Source of the DNA: an uncultured Flavobacteriales bacterium | Lineage (GTDB): Bacteria > Bacteroidota > Bacteroidia > Flavobacteriales_E > Vicingaceae | Direction of reading: 5' to 3' | NCBI GenBank assembly: GCA_905479915.1 | Contig: CAJQOH010000006.1 | Span: forward strand, 17,446 to 81,445 | DNA length: 64,000 bases | Shown here: one piece after another, positions 15,230 to 23,031 of the stretch | Layout of the letters: every line of letters starts with the position of its first letter | Numbering within the stretch: the first letter of the stretch is position 1 | Notes under the pieces: model-generated | Database searches by the model: none | What the model saw: only the letters and a program-made list of their open reading frames with translations | Told to the model about the DNA's origin: nothing | Position numbers and translations under genes: made by a program

Positions 15230-16099
15230 TTACTGTTTATAATTAATATTTTCGGTAATAATTTTCTTTAATGTACTGTTTTTACTAGCCTCTTCAAATA
15301 GGGTGGTGATTTTTTCTACTAATTCCTTTTTTCTATTTTCAGAAACTTTACCTAAAAAGTATAAGATGACCTTAATACAAGCATCTAGAGAACTTCTATC
15401 ATTTTTGTTAAAGTTTATATCGGGTATTACCGAAATTCCTCTAGGAGTTCTTAAATCGAATAAAACATCTCCATGGGCACAAATGTTTCGAACTAAGACA
15501 GTTGCACTCATTAGGCTGTTGAACTTATTGTGATTTAGTACTCCAAATTCTTTTGAAATTCTAATTTTTATATCTTCATCTTTAACGTTTCTGTAGATGT
15601 TTAAAATTGTTCCAAATGTGAAAAATTCTAAGGTTTTCCACGCAGGTGCATATTTATCATTCCTGTATTTAGCATGATGCTTTTTGATGGCTTTATTGTC
15701 TCTTATAAAATTAGGATTGTAAAACTTCCCTAAATCGTCTACAAATTTTCTGTTAAGAATTGTTGGATTGTCAAACCAAGTAGGGGATTCTTTGTATTTA
15801 TTAGAAACATAGTAAACCAATTTTGTTCTGAAATTTATTTCAATTCGATTAATGTACTTCGTTAAAATGTTTCTTAAATCTACGTCTAAGTAGTATAACT
15901 TAATAATGTCAGAAAACTTTGTGCCTTCAATAAAGTTGTGTTTATCATCAATTTCAAAAGGATTCCAATAAAAACCTAAGCGGTAATAGCCAATATCTAA
16001 TAAACACTCTTTTACTTTAACTTCTTCATAATCCAAAATCATACCTCTATCTTTAAGATTTTGGATTTGAACTTTAGTATTTGTAGCCTTTCGCCCCAT
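15230..16099 (-). CDS. Abi_2 (AbiD/AbiF-like) abortive-infection protein with HEPN motif
   Basis: 289 residues, usual size for Abi_2. Family landmarks are YYRLGFYWNPFE near 38-49, DLRNILTKYINRIEINFRTKLVYYV (split here as RNILTKYI and EINFRTKL), and APAWKTLEFFTFG near 151-163. The HEPN ribonuclease signature is R204-N-I-C-A-H209 (Rx4H). HEPN proteins of this group are RNA-cleaving toxins that stop growth upon phage infection. It lies 13 bases after a PD-(D/E)xK-like gene on the same strand, probably co-transcribed. Recent work links AbiF-type HEPN proteins to RNA antitoxins and to the ancestry of Cas13; that relevance here is only inference. RNase activity is predicted from the motif. Confidence 0.9.
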   Translation of the reverse strand: MGRKATNTKVQIQNLKDRGMILDYEEVKVKECLLDIGYYRLGFYWNPFEIDDKHNFIEGTKFSDIIKLYYLDVDLRNILTKYINRIEINFRTKLVYYVSNKYKESPTWFDNPTILNRKFVDDLGKFYNPNFIRDNKAIKKHHAKYRNDKYAPAWKTLEFFTFGTILNIYRNVKDEDIKIRISKEFGVLNHNKFNSLMSATVLVRNICAHGDVLFDLRTPRGISVIPDINFNKNDRSSLDACIKVILYFLGKVSENRKKELVEKITTLFEEASKNSTLKKIITENINYKQ

Positions 16100-16112
16100 A
16101 ATGAACTTGCTT

Positions 16113-17432
16113 TTATAATTTGGGTGCTGGCTGGTTCCAATTGGCTAAGTTTTGTACAATACCAGAATAATAGTCTAAAACCATTTTTTCAATAAGAGTT
16201 ATAAACTTTTTGTTACTTCCAAACCCAGCATTAAACTTAGATAACAATACAATGTTAAAAGCTTGAATTTCTTTTCCTTTAGAATCTTGTATTAAGGTTT
16301 CAAAACCACTTAGCGGTATTCTAATGTGCTCACGAGCATGTTTAATATTGGCTTCAATAAGAATATCTTTTTCAAAAGAAGTAAAGACTTCTTCGTTTTT
16401 CTTTTTGGCAGATTCTAATTGTTTGCTAATCCAAGTGATTCTTGCTGCTGTACCTTTGTTTAATGGTGGAGTTACTTTAACTGACATCGAAACAGTTTTA
16501 ACTTCAAAATCAACCTTAACTTTAATATCAGATACTGAATTTTTTATGCTCAAGTTACCTAGCAACTCTTGCTCTTTAATTACTTTTCTTATATCATTTT
16601 TAACACTGTCTTTTGCACGAGTAGAAGACTTTACGAGTGTTCCAAGTTTTCTACTTAATAAAAGAGCCATGTCTTTTTCTTCTTCATGCCAACTTTCAAC
16701 AGCTTCTTCAACAAATCCATCAGAAACTTTAAGAGGAATACGATTGGTAATTTTTTCAATTGTTTCTTTCCAACCTGGTTTCATGCTATGGTAACCATTA
16801 ACCCCAGAAGATGGACTATCAAAATAGTGTAGTGCCTCTTTCATTATTTCAACTTGGTCTTCATCTTTTATGTTTGCATCATTTTTAAACAATAACAATT
16901 GTCCCTTAGTCATTAAATATGTCCAAGAGAAGTGGTATAAGGAAAAGTTTTTAGGTGCTTTAGCTTTCACAGGAGACTTAGTACTGTCAGAAACAAATTC
17001 ATTAGAGATTGTTACCATTTTTGATACGCCAATCTTTTTGCATAAGTCAATGTATTTTTCAACTTGCGCTATGTCTACACTGTTATTTTTGTTTTTCATT
17101 TCAAAAACAACAGCATCTGCGATAGCTCCCTTTGATACAACGATAATAAGTCCATCAATTCGAGAGTTTTCATCAATATCTTTAAATACAACTTCTGTTA
17201 AGTAGTAAGCCTTACCACCTCGGCTTAATTTAATTTCCTTAAAAATAGAATCTCTATATTCTCTAATTAATCTAACTGCAGACATAAAGATTGAAGTTAA
17301 TGCTCCTTCATCTCCAGTTTTAAGTAAAGGGATTAATCTTGCTTCTTGTGCTACTATTTGTCCAGAATCCTTATAAGATAGGAAGTCTTCATGCTTAAGC
17401 CCAATTAATTTCGAGAATTTCTTTTGTATCAT
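16113..17432 (-). CDS. Putative PD-(D/E)xK-type nuclease in a unit with the Abi_2 gene
   Basis: I do not recognise a named family. Counting from the longer start at 17486 (457 residues), the N-terminal half has a restriction-enzyme-like pattern. It runs TEVVF (Glu98), SRIDGLIIV (Asp111), VVFEMKNKNN (Glu129, Lys131), then QVEKYIDL (Gln141). Asp, ExK and a following Gln helix are the usual PD-(D/E)xK layout. The rest (GYHSMKPGWKETIEK, then lysine-rich helices and VKVTPPLN) shows no domain I know. I prefer the ATG at 17432 (MIQKKFSKLIGLKHEDF) over 17486, whose extra 18 residues look unrelated; both are possible. A pair of AAATACGTA repeats lies just upstream. The link to Abi_2 suggests a defence role. 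Confidence 0.6.
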   Translation of the reverse strand: MIQKKFSKLIGLKHEDFLSYKDSGQIVAQEARLIPLLKTGDEGALTSIFMSAVRLIREYRDSIFKEIKLSRGGKAYYLTEVVFKDIDENSRIDGLIIVVSKGAIADAVVFEMKNKNNSVDIAQVEKYIDLCKKIGVSKMVTISNEFVSDSTKSPVKAKAPKNFSLYHFSWTYLMTKGQLLLFKNDANIKDEDQVEIMKEALHYFDSPSSGVNGYHSMKPGWKETIEKITNRIPLKVSDGFVEEAVESWHEEEKDMALLLSRKLGTLVKSSTRAKDSVKNDIRKVIKEQELLGNLSIKNSVSDIKVKVDFEVKTVSMSVKVTPPLNKGTAARITWISKQLESAKKKNEEVFTSFEKDILIEANIKHAREHIRIPLSGFETLIQDSKGKEIQAFNIVLLSKFNAGFGSNKKFITLIEKMVLDYYSGIVQNLANWNQPAPKL

Positions 17433-17492
17433 AGATGTGATTTGTTGAATACATTCAAATCTAGTGAATAAACCACCCCTGTACATCAGTTA

Positions 17493-17526
17493 AAATACGT
17501 AATTAATGTATCAGTGTAAATACGTA
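17493..17526 (-). promoter_or_regulatory. Paired AAATACGTA repeats upstream of the nuclease-abi unit
   Basis: AAATACGTA occurs at 17493-17501 and again at 17518-17526, 25 bases apart. Each contains the palindrome TACGTA. The second copy lies in GTGTAAATAC, which recurs at 17621-17630. It is a candidate operator for the two-gene unit. The remainder of 17527-17644 shows nothing else. Confidence 0.4.
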
Positions 17527-17644
17527 TTGGGAGTTGAAGGTGTTGAATTTGTTGCTTGTCAGCCTTAGGATTGAAGAGGTTTAATTTCTGTAATACTAAA
17601 AAATACCATTTAGCACTTAGGTGTAAATACTGTGTTTGTATTCT

Positions 17645-18061
17645 TTATTCTATGAATAGCTGATTGTTGTAATCTTTGCAAAGGATAAAGTTGTTGCTCT
17701 TGCCATTTATTGAAATCAATTTGTTGTCCATTTGGATATATTCAGAATCTAGATTGTCATCTGATGAACTTGGGTAAAATAGCAGGTGGTTGTCTTCTGT
17801 TTTCCAATAACCAGCTAAATAGCCTTGAGAACTAGTGCATCCAAAGTAATTAAACCTGAATGTGCTATCCTTCATCAAGGTGAGACTTTTTCCATAAAAA
17901 CCAAACTCACCACAGTATGAATAAAGTATCTGTTTTTGTTGACTTTCATTTGTGAAATATACTAAAAGACTTGTTAGTATTACAATGATTGTAGCAACAC
18001 CCATTAGGTTGTTATGGTTACTTCGTCTTGTTTTTCTTTTTGATTTACGCATTGATTTCAA
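17645..18061 (-). CDS. Small membrane-anchored hypothetical protein
   Basis: 138 residues: a strongly basic start (KSMRKSKRKTRRSNHN), one membrane helix (about 20-37), then an exported domain. That domain has LTLMKDSTFRFNYFGC and AGYWKTEDNHLLFYPS, a pattern of short beta strands seen in small periplasmic proteins of Bacteroidota. Three Cys in the outside domain could form a disulfide. No family recognised. A possible Crp/Fnr-like site lies about 78 bases upstream of the start. Confidence 0.6.
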   Translation of the reverse strand: MKSMRKSKRKTRRSNHNNLMGVATIIVILTSLLVYFTNESQQKQILYSYCGEFGFYGKSLTLMKDSTFRFNYFGCTSSQGYLAGYWKTEDNHLLFYPSSSDDNLDSEYIQMDNKLISINGKSNNFILCKDYNNQLFIE

Positions 18062-18138
18062 CCCGATATTAGTTTCTCTTACAACGAAACGTTTAATTTT
18101 ATAGGGTTATTGCGATTATTAAAACTTTACGTTTAAGA

Positions 18139-18155
18139 TTGATGAGGGCTATCTT
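18139..18155 (-). promoter_or_regulatory. Degenerate Crp/Fnr-like site in a promoter module shared with 21509
   Basis: TTGATGAGGGCTATCTT is an imperfect inverted repeat. Together with a nearby TAAAAAGAGGTATTT it matches the segment at 21505-21548 closely. Both lie upstream of minus-strand genes. The site is inferred from inverted symmetry and from the repeat of the whole module. Confidence 0.35.
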
Positions 18156-18178
18156 TTAATGGCTAAAAAGAGGTATTT

Positions 18179-19090
18179 CTAATTCGCACCGTTTTTTAGT
18201 TTGTTGTTAAACCAATTGATAACATTTTTATTGAGCTCAGCTTTATGGGTGGAGAAAAAATGGTCGGTTTCAAACTTCCTCAATTCAAAATTGTAATTCA
18301 CTTTTGTTAGCTCTTTTGCCATGTTTTCTGCTTGCTTACTATCTACACGTTTATCTTTTGTTCCACATAAAATTAAAAGGCTACTTTCTTTATTCAGTTG
18401 GTCAGCCCAAAAGATGGCAGACCTCTTTTTAAGTTCATTGTCTTTGTTGTTGAAGTAGTTGGGAACACATTCTGCCAGTACTTTTGTTTCGATAATTGGC
18501 CTTTCCTTAATGGTGTTGTATAGGTTAGAGGCTCCATTGCCTATAATGGCAGTTTTTATTTTATCCGATTTTTTTAGGGCAAGGTAAGTCATCATACCAC
18601 CTCTAGACCAGCCAAACATTCCTATGTTTTCGGCATCAGCCTTCTCAAGCTCTTTAACCGTTTCTGTTAGGCAGAGTACATCATTAATTTCTGCTCCACC
18701 AAACTCATCTTTGGTTCTGTAATTGCTCCCAATTATTACATAGCCTTGTGCTGCTAGCTTAGAAGTGTATTGCATGATGGTTTCAATGTTTAACGGTGCA
18801 AAGTCTCGATTTCCTCCACGGTTAAAAATTACTACGGGGTATTTTCCTTCCTTCTTGGGTTCTATTACAATTCCTTTTACGTTAAAACTATCGCTTTGGT
18901 AAGTAATAAAATAGAAGTCCAATTCGGTTAAATGCTCAAAGTCTGAGTGAAGTTGATTGTTTTCAGAAATAGCATTCCACATTGGTGTTTGCTTGATATC
19001 AACCAAACGTTTGGATAGTATTTTTCCGTTTTGAGCATTTCCAATACTCACTAAACAAGAAAAGAATAGTATCGCTAATGTTTTGTTCAT
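18179..19090 (-). CDS. Exported alpha/beta hydrolase (prolyl-oligopeptidase/dienelactone-hydrolase type)
   Basis: 303 residues with a cleavable signal peptide ending near IGNAQ. The alpha/beta-hydrolase signature is present. Oxyanion-region PVVIFNRGGNRDF is followed by nucleophile elbow GWSRGG, acid in CGTKDKRVD, and His in TDHFFSTHK near the end. This Ser-Asp-His order fits periplasmic S9-like or dienelactone-hydrolase-like esterases/peptidases. The substrate is not evident. It is transcribed with the following small-membrane-protein gene region on the minus strand, though the start of the transcript is unclear. Confidence 0.82.
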   Translation of the reverse strand: MNKTLAILFFSCLVSIGNAQNGKILSKRLVDIKQTPMWNAISENNQLHSDFEHLTELDFYFITYQSDSFNVKGIVIEPKKEGKYPVVIFNRGGNRDFAPLNIETIMQYTSKLAAQGYVIIGSNYRTKDEFGGAEINDVLCLTETVKELEKADAENIGMFGWSRGGMMTYLALKKSDKIKTAIIGNGASNLYNTIKERPIIETKVLAECVPNYFNNKDNELKKRSAIFWADQLNKESSLLILCGTKDKRVDSKQAENMAKELTKVNYNFELRKFETDHFFSTHKAELNKNVINWFNNKLKNGAN

Positions 19091-19117
19091 TTACAGTTGT
19101 CAAATGTAGTTTTTTAT

Positions 19118-19513
19118 CTAATTGATATAAATTAAAATAAAAACAGTACTCAAATACATCCAAAATCCTGTAAATAGAATGTGTACAGTTGTTTCCATTG
19201 TTTTTCCTCTCCAGAGTTTCGTAGAGTATACAAACAATTGAATGAACAATCGAATGGTCCAAAACACTCCTAAACCTAAGGAGATGTTTCTGCCCAAATT
19301 GGTTGTTATTAAATCATTGGCTGAAGTTGCACAAAGCAATCCCATTAAAAAAACCGTTAATGCAATAAAAAATGTGTGAACCGTCATCATCTGTCTGTTC
19401 ATTAAACAGAGGTGTTGCAATTCCGTTTTCCAATTGAAATATTTAGGAAAGATGATGTGAATTAAAGCAAGAGCCATTAGTAGTATTCCGATTATTTTAA
19501 GATGGTAAGCCAT
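19118..19513 (-). CDS. Four-helix integral membrane protein, DoxX-operon member
   Basis: 131 residues with about four hydrophobic segments (8-22, 45-65, 78-95, 108-128). Polar loops carry NWKTELQHLCLMNRQMM and VYSTKLWRGKTME. No named family recognised; the size and loops recall small DoxX/DUF-type membrane proteins. It follows the methyltransferase by 10 bases as last gene of a four-gene minus-strand operon starting at 21381, so it probably works with those proteins at the membrane. Confidence 0.65.
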   Translation of the reverse strand: MAYHLKIIGILLMALALIHIIFPKYFNWKTELQHLCLMNRQMMTVHTFFIALTVFLMGLLCATSANDLITTNLGRNISLGLGVFWTIRLFIQLFVYSTKLWRGKTMETTVHILFTGFWMYLSTVFILIYIN

Positions 19514-19523
19514 ACTGTGAAGT

Positions 19524-20276
19524 TTAAGTGTTAGAACTGAAAATTGACATAAAAGGAGTGAACTTAGTTTCTTCTATAGAAGAGAATCCGGCACTGTTAA
19601 ATGCTTTGGTCCATGTTCTTTTTGAGAAGAAATGGGTAAAACCAACAGAAAATGCTAAGAAATTGGGGAAATCGCGTAAATGCTCCACCATAATTACTTT
19701 TCCTGAAGGTTTGCATACGCGGTGGCATTCTTTTAAGAAGGTCACTTTTTCGCTGTTAGACCTTATTTCATGGGCTGCAGAAAGTAGAAAGATGGCATCT
19801 ACAGAATTGCTTTCTAAAGGCAATTTAGAGGTTTCAATTTGTGTTGTGTTTGGATAGTTTAAACTCACTTTACGTGCTCTTATGATGGCAGGCTCAGTAT
19901 GTCTTTGGTCATTGTAAAAGTCATAAACTTTTAAGCTTGATTTTGGGAAATTGTTTTTAAGAATAAAGCTAGTCTCATCAAAACCGGCATTGATGTTTAC
20001 AATTTGCGTTGAATCAGCATCTGTAATTGAACAGTCTTTTAACCAATTGAAATGGTAGTATCCAGAAAAATCATAGACATAAGCCGAAACTAAAAGAGGA
20101 GTAATTAAGCCATAAATAAATGCGGTTAAAACCACCCAATACAAACTGGTTGGCCAGTTGAGGTAAAACCAGCATCCAGTAATTAACGCAAGAACAGTTA
20201 AGCCAATAACGTAGAAATGCCTGTTAAAGCTTAGTATATTTAAAACACCTTGGAACTTTTTTCTTTTTATTTCCAT
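19524..20276 (-). CDS. Membrane-anchored class I SAM-dependent methyltransferase
   Basis: About 250 residues. Two hydrophobic segments near the N-terminus (VIGLTVLALITGCWFYL and LYWVVLTAFIYGLITPLL) anchor a cytoplasmic domain. That domain has IVNINAGFDETSFIL (motif I, lacking the full GxGxG), LPLESNSVDAIFLLSAAHEI (motif II) and ECHRVCKPSGKVIMVEHLRD, as in Methyltransf_11 proteins. I chose ATG 20276 (MEIKRKKF), which overlaps the upstream gene by 10 bases. ATG 20300 would overlap by 34. The operon context (DoxX-like, DUF2071, membrane protein) suggests small-molecule or lipid methylation. Substrate unknown. Confidence 0.75.
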   Translation of the reverse strand: MEIKRKKFQGVLNILSFNRHFYVIGLTVLALITGCWFYLNWPTSLYWVVLTAFIYGLITPLLVSAYVYDFSGYYHFNWLKDCSITDADSTQIVNINAGFDETSFILKNNFPKSSLKVYDFYNDQRHTEPAIIRARKVSLNYPNTTQIETSKLPLESNSVDAIFLLSAAHEIRSNSEKVTFLKECHRVCKPSGKVIMVEHLRDFPNFLAFSVGFTHFFSKRTWTKAFNSAGFSSIEETKFTPFMSIFSSNT

Positions 20277-21001
20277 AGTTCTAGTTTTCCTTTTTCCCAA
20301 TGGTAGGGAACGTTTTTAATCTCAAAAGCATTTGCCAATAGAACATTCTTGAGCTTTAGATTATTTAAGAACTCAAAATGATAGCTGTCTACTTTTACTG
20401 CTTTTGGTTTCCAATTTTGTCGTATGCCTCTAATTATCAAGACCGATTTGTCTTCTTTGTTGTAGGTGAATGTGTGGGGTAAAGGTCCTGCAAACTTCCG
20501 AGCATCTTTCCAATCTGTAAAAGGGGAGTGCTCAGGAATTTCGGCTTCCAATTCAGTTTCTTCTGTGGTAACTTGAAAATTAGATGCTGTTGATGTTATT
20601 GTGTTTAGCTTTCCGTTCTGAGTTTTGGAAATGTCTGTAGTGGTGTAATTGTAGTGGGTAAACACATTGCCAAAGAATTCCATTTTCTTTTTATCCGTTT
20701 CAGACTTAATAATGTATAAACCTCTTAAGCTTTTACCTGCTTTGTTTTTGTAGCGAACAAATATGCGGTAGCCAATTAAAAAGAAATTGTTTCCCATAAA
20801 CTTAGGAAACCCCTTAGGCCTTAAGCCCTTGGTTTGAACCATGGCAATAGCAATGAATGCCCATTTGTTGTTAAATGTATCTAATTCCAAGCATTCAGGG
20901 ATCATTTCTTGGAGTTGCTCTTTGGGAATGGCAAAGGTTAGTACCAATGATTTTTCAAAAGTAGCTTCAACAGCAAAAGGATGATTTTTTAAGAAACTCA
21001 T
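20267..21001 (-). CDS. DUF2071 (YqjF-like) family protein
   Basis: 244 residues with the DUF2071 pattern. It starts with LVLTFAIPKEQLQEMIPECLEL, then WAFIAIAMVQTKGLRPKGFP, YRIFVRYKNKAGKSLRGLYI and SPFTDWKDARKFAGPLPHTF. The fold is related to acetoacetate decarboxylase but no catalytic role is settled. It overlaps the DoxX-like gene upstream by 4 bases and the methyltransferase downstream, so expression is tightly coupled. Confidence 0.8.
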   Translation of the reverse strand: MSFLKNHPFAVEATFEKSLVLTFAIPKEQLQEMIPECLELDTFNNKWAFIAIAMVQTKGLRPKGFPKFMGNNFFLIGYRIFVRYKNKAGKSLRGLYIIKSETDKKKMEFFGNVFTHYNYTTTDISKTQNGKLNTITSTASNFQVTTEETELEAEIPEHSPFTDWKDARKFAGPLPHTFTYNKEDKSVLIIRGIRQNWKPKAVKVDSYHFEFLNNLKLKNVLLANAFEIKNVPYHWEKGKLELWK

Positions 21002-21381
21002 AAGTCCAACCGTTTTAATAAAACAAATTCTTTGTAAAAGATAAGTCCAATTAATAGTAACGCAAAAATTGAGTTTGCTTTACCCCAGAGTAAAAGCTCA
21101 GGTACTAGGATGAATTCTAGCAGATTCATCGTAGCTATAATTGCAATTTGTGCAATAGCATTAAGGCGTGATTTAATGGTTGTAATTATCCAAACTGCCA
21201 TTAGAATTTCTGAAATTCCAATAAGAATGGTGAGAGGAGCAGCGTATTCTTCTCCTAAAATTTGGGAAACAATTTGTTCGTGACGAGGGACAAGTGCTAG
21301 AACTTTGCAAAACAATCCATTAATTAGCCAAATAATGGCAATAAGATAAGTTAGGAGTTTGTATAGATTGGCCCTACTCAC
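20998..21381 (-). CDS. DoxX-like family membrane protein
   Basis: 127 residues with four membrane helices. The DoxX-like pattern is visible: YLIAIIWLINGLFCKVLALVPRHEQIV, then LTILIGISEILMAVWII, then MNLLEFILVPELLLWG. These proteins often sit beside redox or stress genes and may be quinone-linked, but the role is unproven. First gene of a tight four-gene operon. A symmetric Crp/Fnr-like site lies 128 bases upstream. Confidence 0.8.
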   Translation of the reverse strand: MSRANLYKLLTYLIAIIWLINGLFCKVLALVPRHEQIVSQILGEEYAAPLTILIGISEILMAVWIITTIKSRLNAIAQIAIIATMNLLEFILVPELLLWGKANSIFALLLIGLIFYKEFVLLKRLDL

Positions 21382-21508
21382 AGCAATTGGTTTATTGTAA
21401 ATGAATCATAAATGCCTCTCTCAAATTTAATCAATTAATGGATTGAAAATGTTTTTTTATCAAGTATTCTATTGCTTTTTTTTAGTTATTAGAGCTTAGC
21501 TTTTAATA

Positions 21509-21525
21509 TTGATGAAAGTCATCAA
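21509..21525 (-). promoter_or_regulatory. Crp/Fnr-like inverted repeat upstream of the DoxX operon
   Basis: TTGATGAAAGTCATCAA is a perfect inverted repeat (TTGATG/CATCAA, five-base centre), resembling Crp/Fnr-family sites. A similar module is at 18139. The region 21382-21590 holds no gene. Confidence 0.45.
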
Positions 21526-21590
21526 AAAAGGCACTAAAAAGAGGTGTTTTTACTTGGGTTTAACTACTTGGAAGATAGGAGGTTTTGTGG

Positions 21591-22193
21591 TTAACAACCG
21601 CAACCATATTCTAGGATAACTTTGTTGTCCTTTTTAAATATACTTAATGAGCACATGTCTTCGGTATAAAATCCTTCAGGGTGCCAACCATCATCAGCAT
21701 TTTCTGTAGCTACTTTTGGTAGTAAGGTTTTAATGATTCTTGTTACTTCTTTTAAACTATAATTACTAAACTCATAGGTCTGAATAAAATCATAACTGTC
21801 ACATCCATATTCTTCTAGAATAACTACTCTGTCATATTCAGTTCTAAACTCGCAAAACCCTCCTTCTGGATATTCAGGGTTGTCTATTGCTTCTCTACTT
21901 CCTGCTTTAGCCTTTGTAAGTTTAAAGTAGGTTTTAATGTATTTGTCCAGTATATCAAAATCTGGATTTAATCCATGATAAACATTTTCATAAAAAAGAG
22001 AATCAGGAGTAGGGAGTGTTAAATCAACTGTTGATTGCTTTCTTTTTATGGTGTTGATAACTACGCCAATAGTGTCTATTACAATGGTGTTACTTTCTTT
22101 AACAACAATTTCAATGTCTTGTGGTTTTTCTTGTTCTTGACAGGATACAACAAAAGCAACTAATACGATGAAGGCTATTATCCTTTTTATCAT
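21591..22193 (-). CDS. Hypothetical lipoprotein
   Basis: 200 residues; lipobox VVSC (Cys18) after a short basic start. A Thr/Val-rich linker leads to a mixed domain with YHGLNPDFDILDKYI, a GGFCEFRTEYDRVVILEEYGCD stretch (Cys-bearing; key residues Cys113, Cys130) and a Cys-Gly-Cys C-terminus. No family recognised. The terminal CGC and paired Cys could form disulfides in the periplasm. Confidence 0.6.
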   Translation of the reverse strand: MIKRIIAFIVLVAFVVSCQEQEKPQDIEIVVKESNTIVIDTIGVVINTIKRKQSTVDLTLPTPDSLFYENVYHGLNPDFDILDKYIKTYFKLTKAKAGSREAIDNPEYPEGGFCEFRTEYDRVVILEEYGCDSYDFIQTYEFSNYSLKEVTRIIKTLLPKVATENADDGWHPEGFYTEDMCSLSIFKKDNKVILEYGCGC

Positions 22194-22278
22194 GTTACTA
22201 AGGTAGCATATTTTATGCCTAAATACAAAGTGCTTTGCTTGTTGGAACGTCTGGCTTAATATTGAGAAAGGTAATTTC

Positions 22279-23028
22279 TTATTTTTTATGAGAATGAAAC
22301 TCTTCCAATGTTTCTCCGATTTTATACCCTTCGAGAAGTAATGGTAAAGTATCTTTTGCTAGATCAAAAAATGGGAGGTCTCCAGTATCCAATTTTTGAT
22401 TCAAACCTTCTTTGGGTAGGAGATGATTGGCATGATCTAAATAGGTTCCACCTAGCATGTGTCTAAATTCATGCTGGAATATCACTGAAGCAAAACCATC
22501 TAATCTTCCTTGTTTAATTTCACCTTTCTGGTTTTGGCATTTGTATTCAATCCATTGATAGGTTGCTACGTTCCCTCTTTTTTCACCATGTGCACTTAGG
22601 CATCCATGCCAGAAGTTCATCGTTTCTTTAGAGGTTTTAGTAATTATGGGGTTGATAAATATCTGTTTGTTAACAGGTCCTAGCACTTTATATCTTGGAT
22701 TATCAGACTTGGCTTCGATCATAAATATTTGTAATCTTTTTCCTAATTGGTTTGATGCAATTCCTACACCGGCCTTTCTTGGCATTACGGCATACATACT
22801 GTCTATATAAGTATTAAGTTCTGACGAATTAAACTCATCCTCTGTGATGCTTCTTGGTGCCAAATACAATGCATTAGTATCTCTTCCTTCATTGTTACTT
22901 GGAATGTGTTGAACTACCTCAAATCCTTCTTCAGGTATTTGAAGTGTAAGTGAAGCATCGATTGGGTTACATGCTTGGATTGCCATAGAGATAAGTATTG
23001 TTGCGTAGATAAATTTGTTTAGAGTCAT
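22279..23028 (-). CDS. Peptide deformylase-like exported lipoprotein
   Basis: 249 residues. The three deformylase motifs are recognisable: GVGIASNQLG (87-96, motif I GxGxAAxQ), HGCLS (141-145, motif II, normally EGCLS) and QHEFRH (185-190, motif III, normally QHExDH). The metal ligands Cys143, His186 and His190 and catalytic Glu187 are kept. Unlike cytosolic deformylases, it starts with a signal peptide and lipobox (AIQAC, Cys20), so it should sit in the periplasm or outer membrane, away from nascent chains. The substitutions Glu to His141 and Asp to Arg189 also set it apart. It is therefore unlikely to be the housekeeping Def. A periplasmic amidase or formyl-peptide role is inference. It lies three bases after a YdeI-family gene. 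Confidence 0.78.
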   Translation of the reverse strand: MTLNKFIYATILISMAIQACNPIDASLTLQIPEEGFEVVQHIPSNNEGRDTNALYLAPRSITEDEFNSSELNTYIDSMYAVMPRKAGVGIASNQLGKRLQIFMIEAKSDNPRYKVLGPVNKQIFINPIITKTSKETMNFWHGCLSAHGEKRGNVATYQWIEYKCQNQKGEIKQGRLDGFASVIFQHEFRHMLGGTYLDHANHLLPKEGLNQKLDTGDLPFFDLAKDTLPLLLEGYKIGETLEEFHSHKK

Positions 23029-23031
23029 TGT

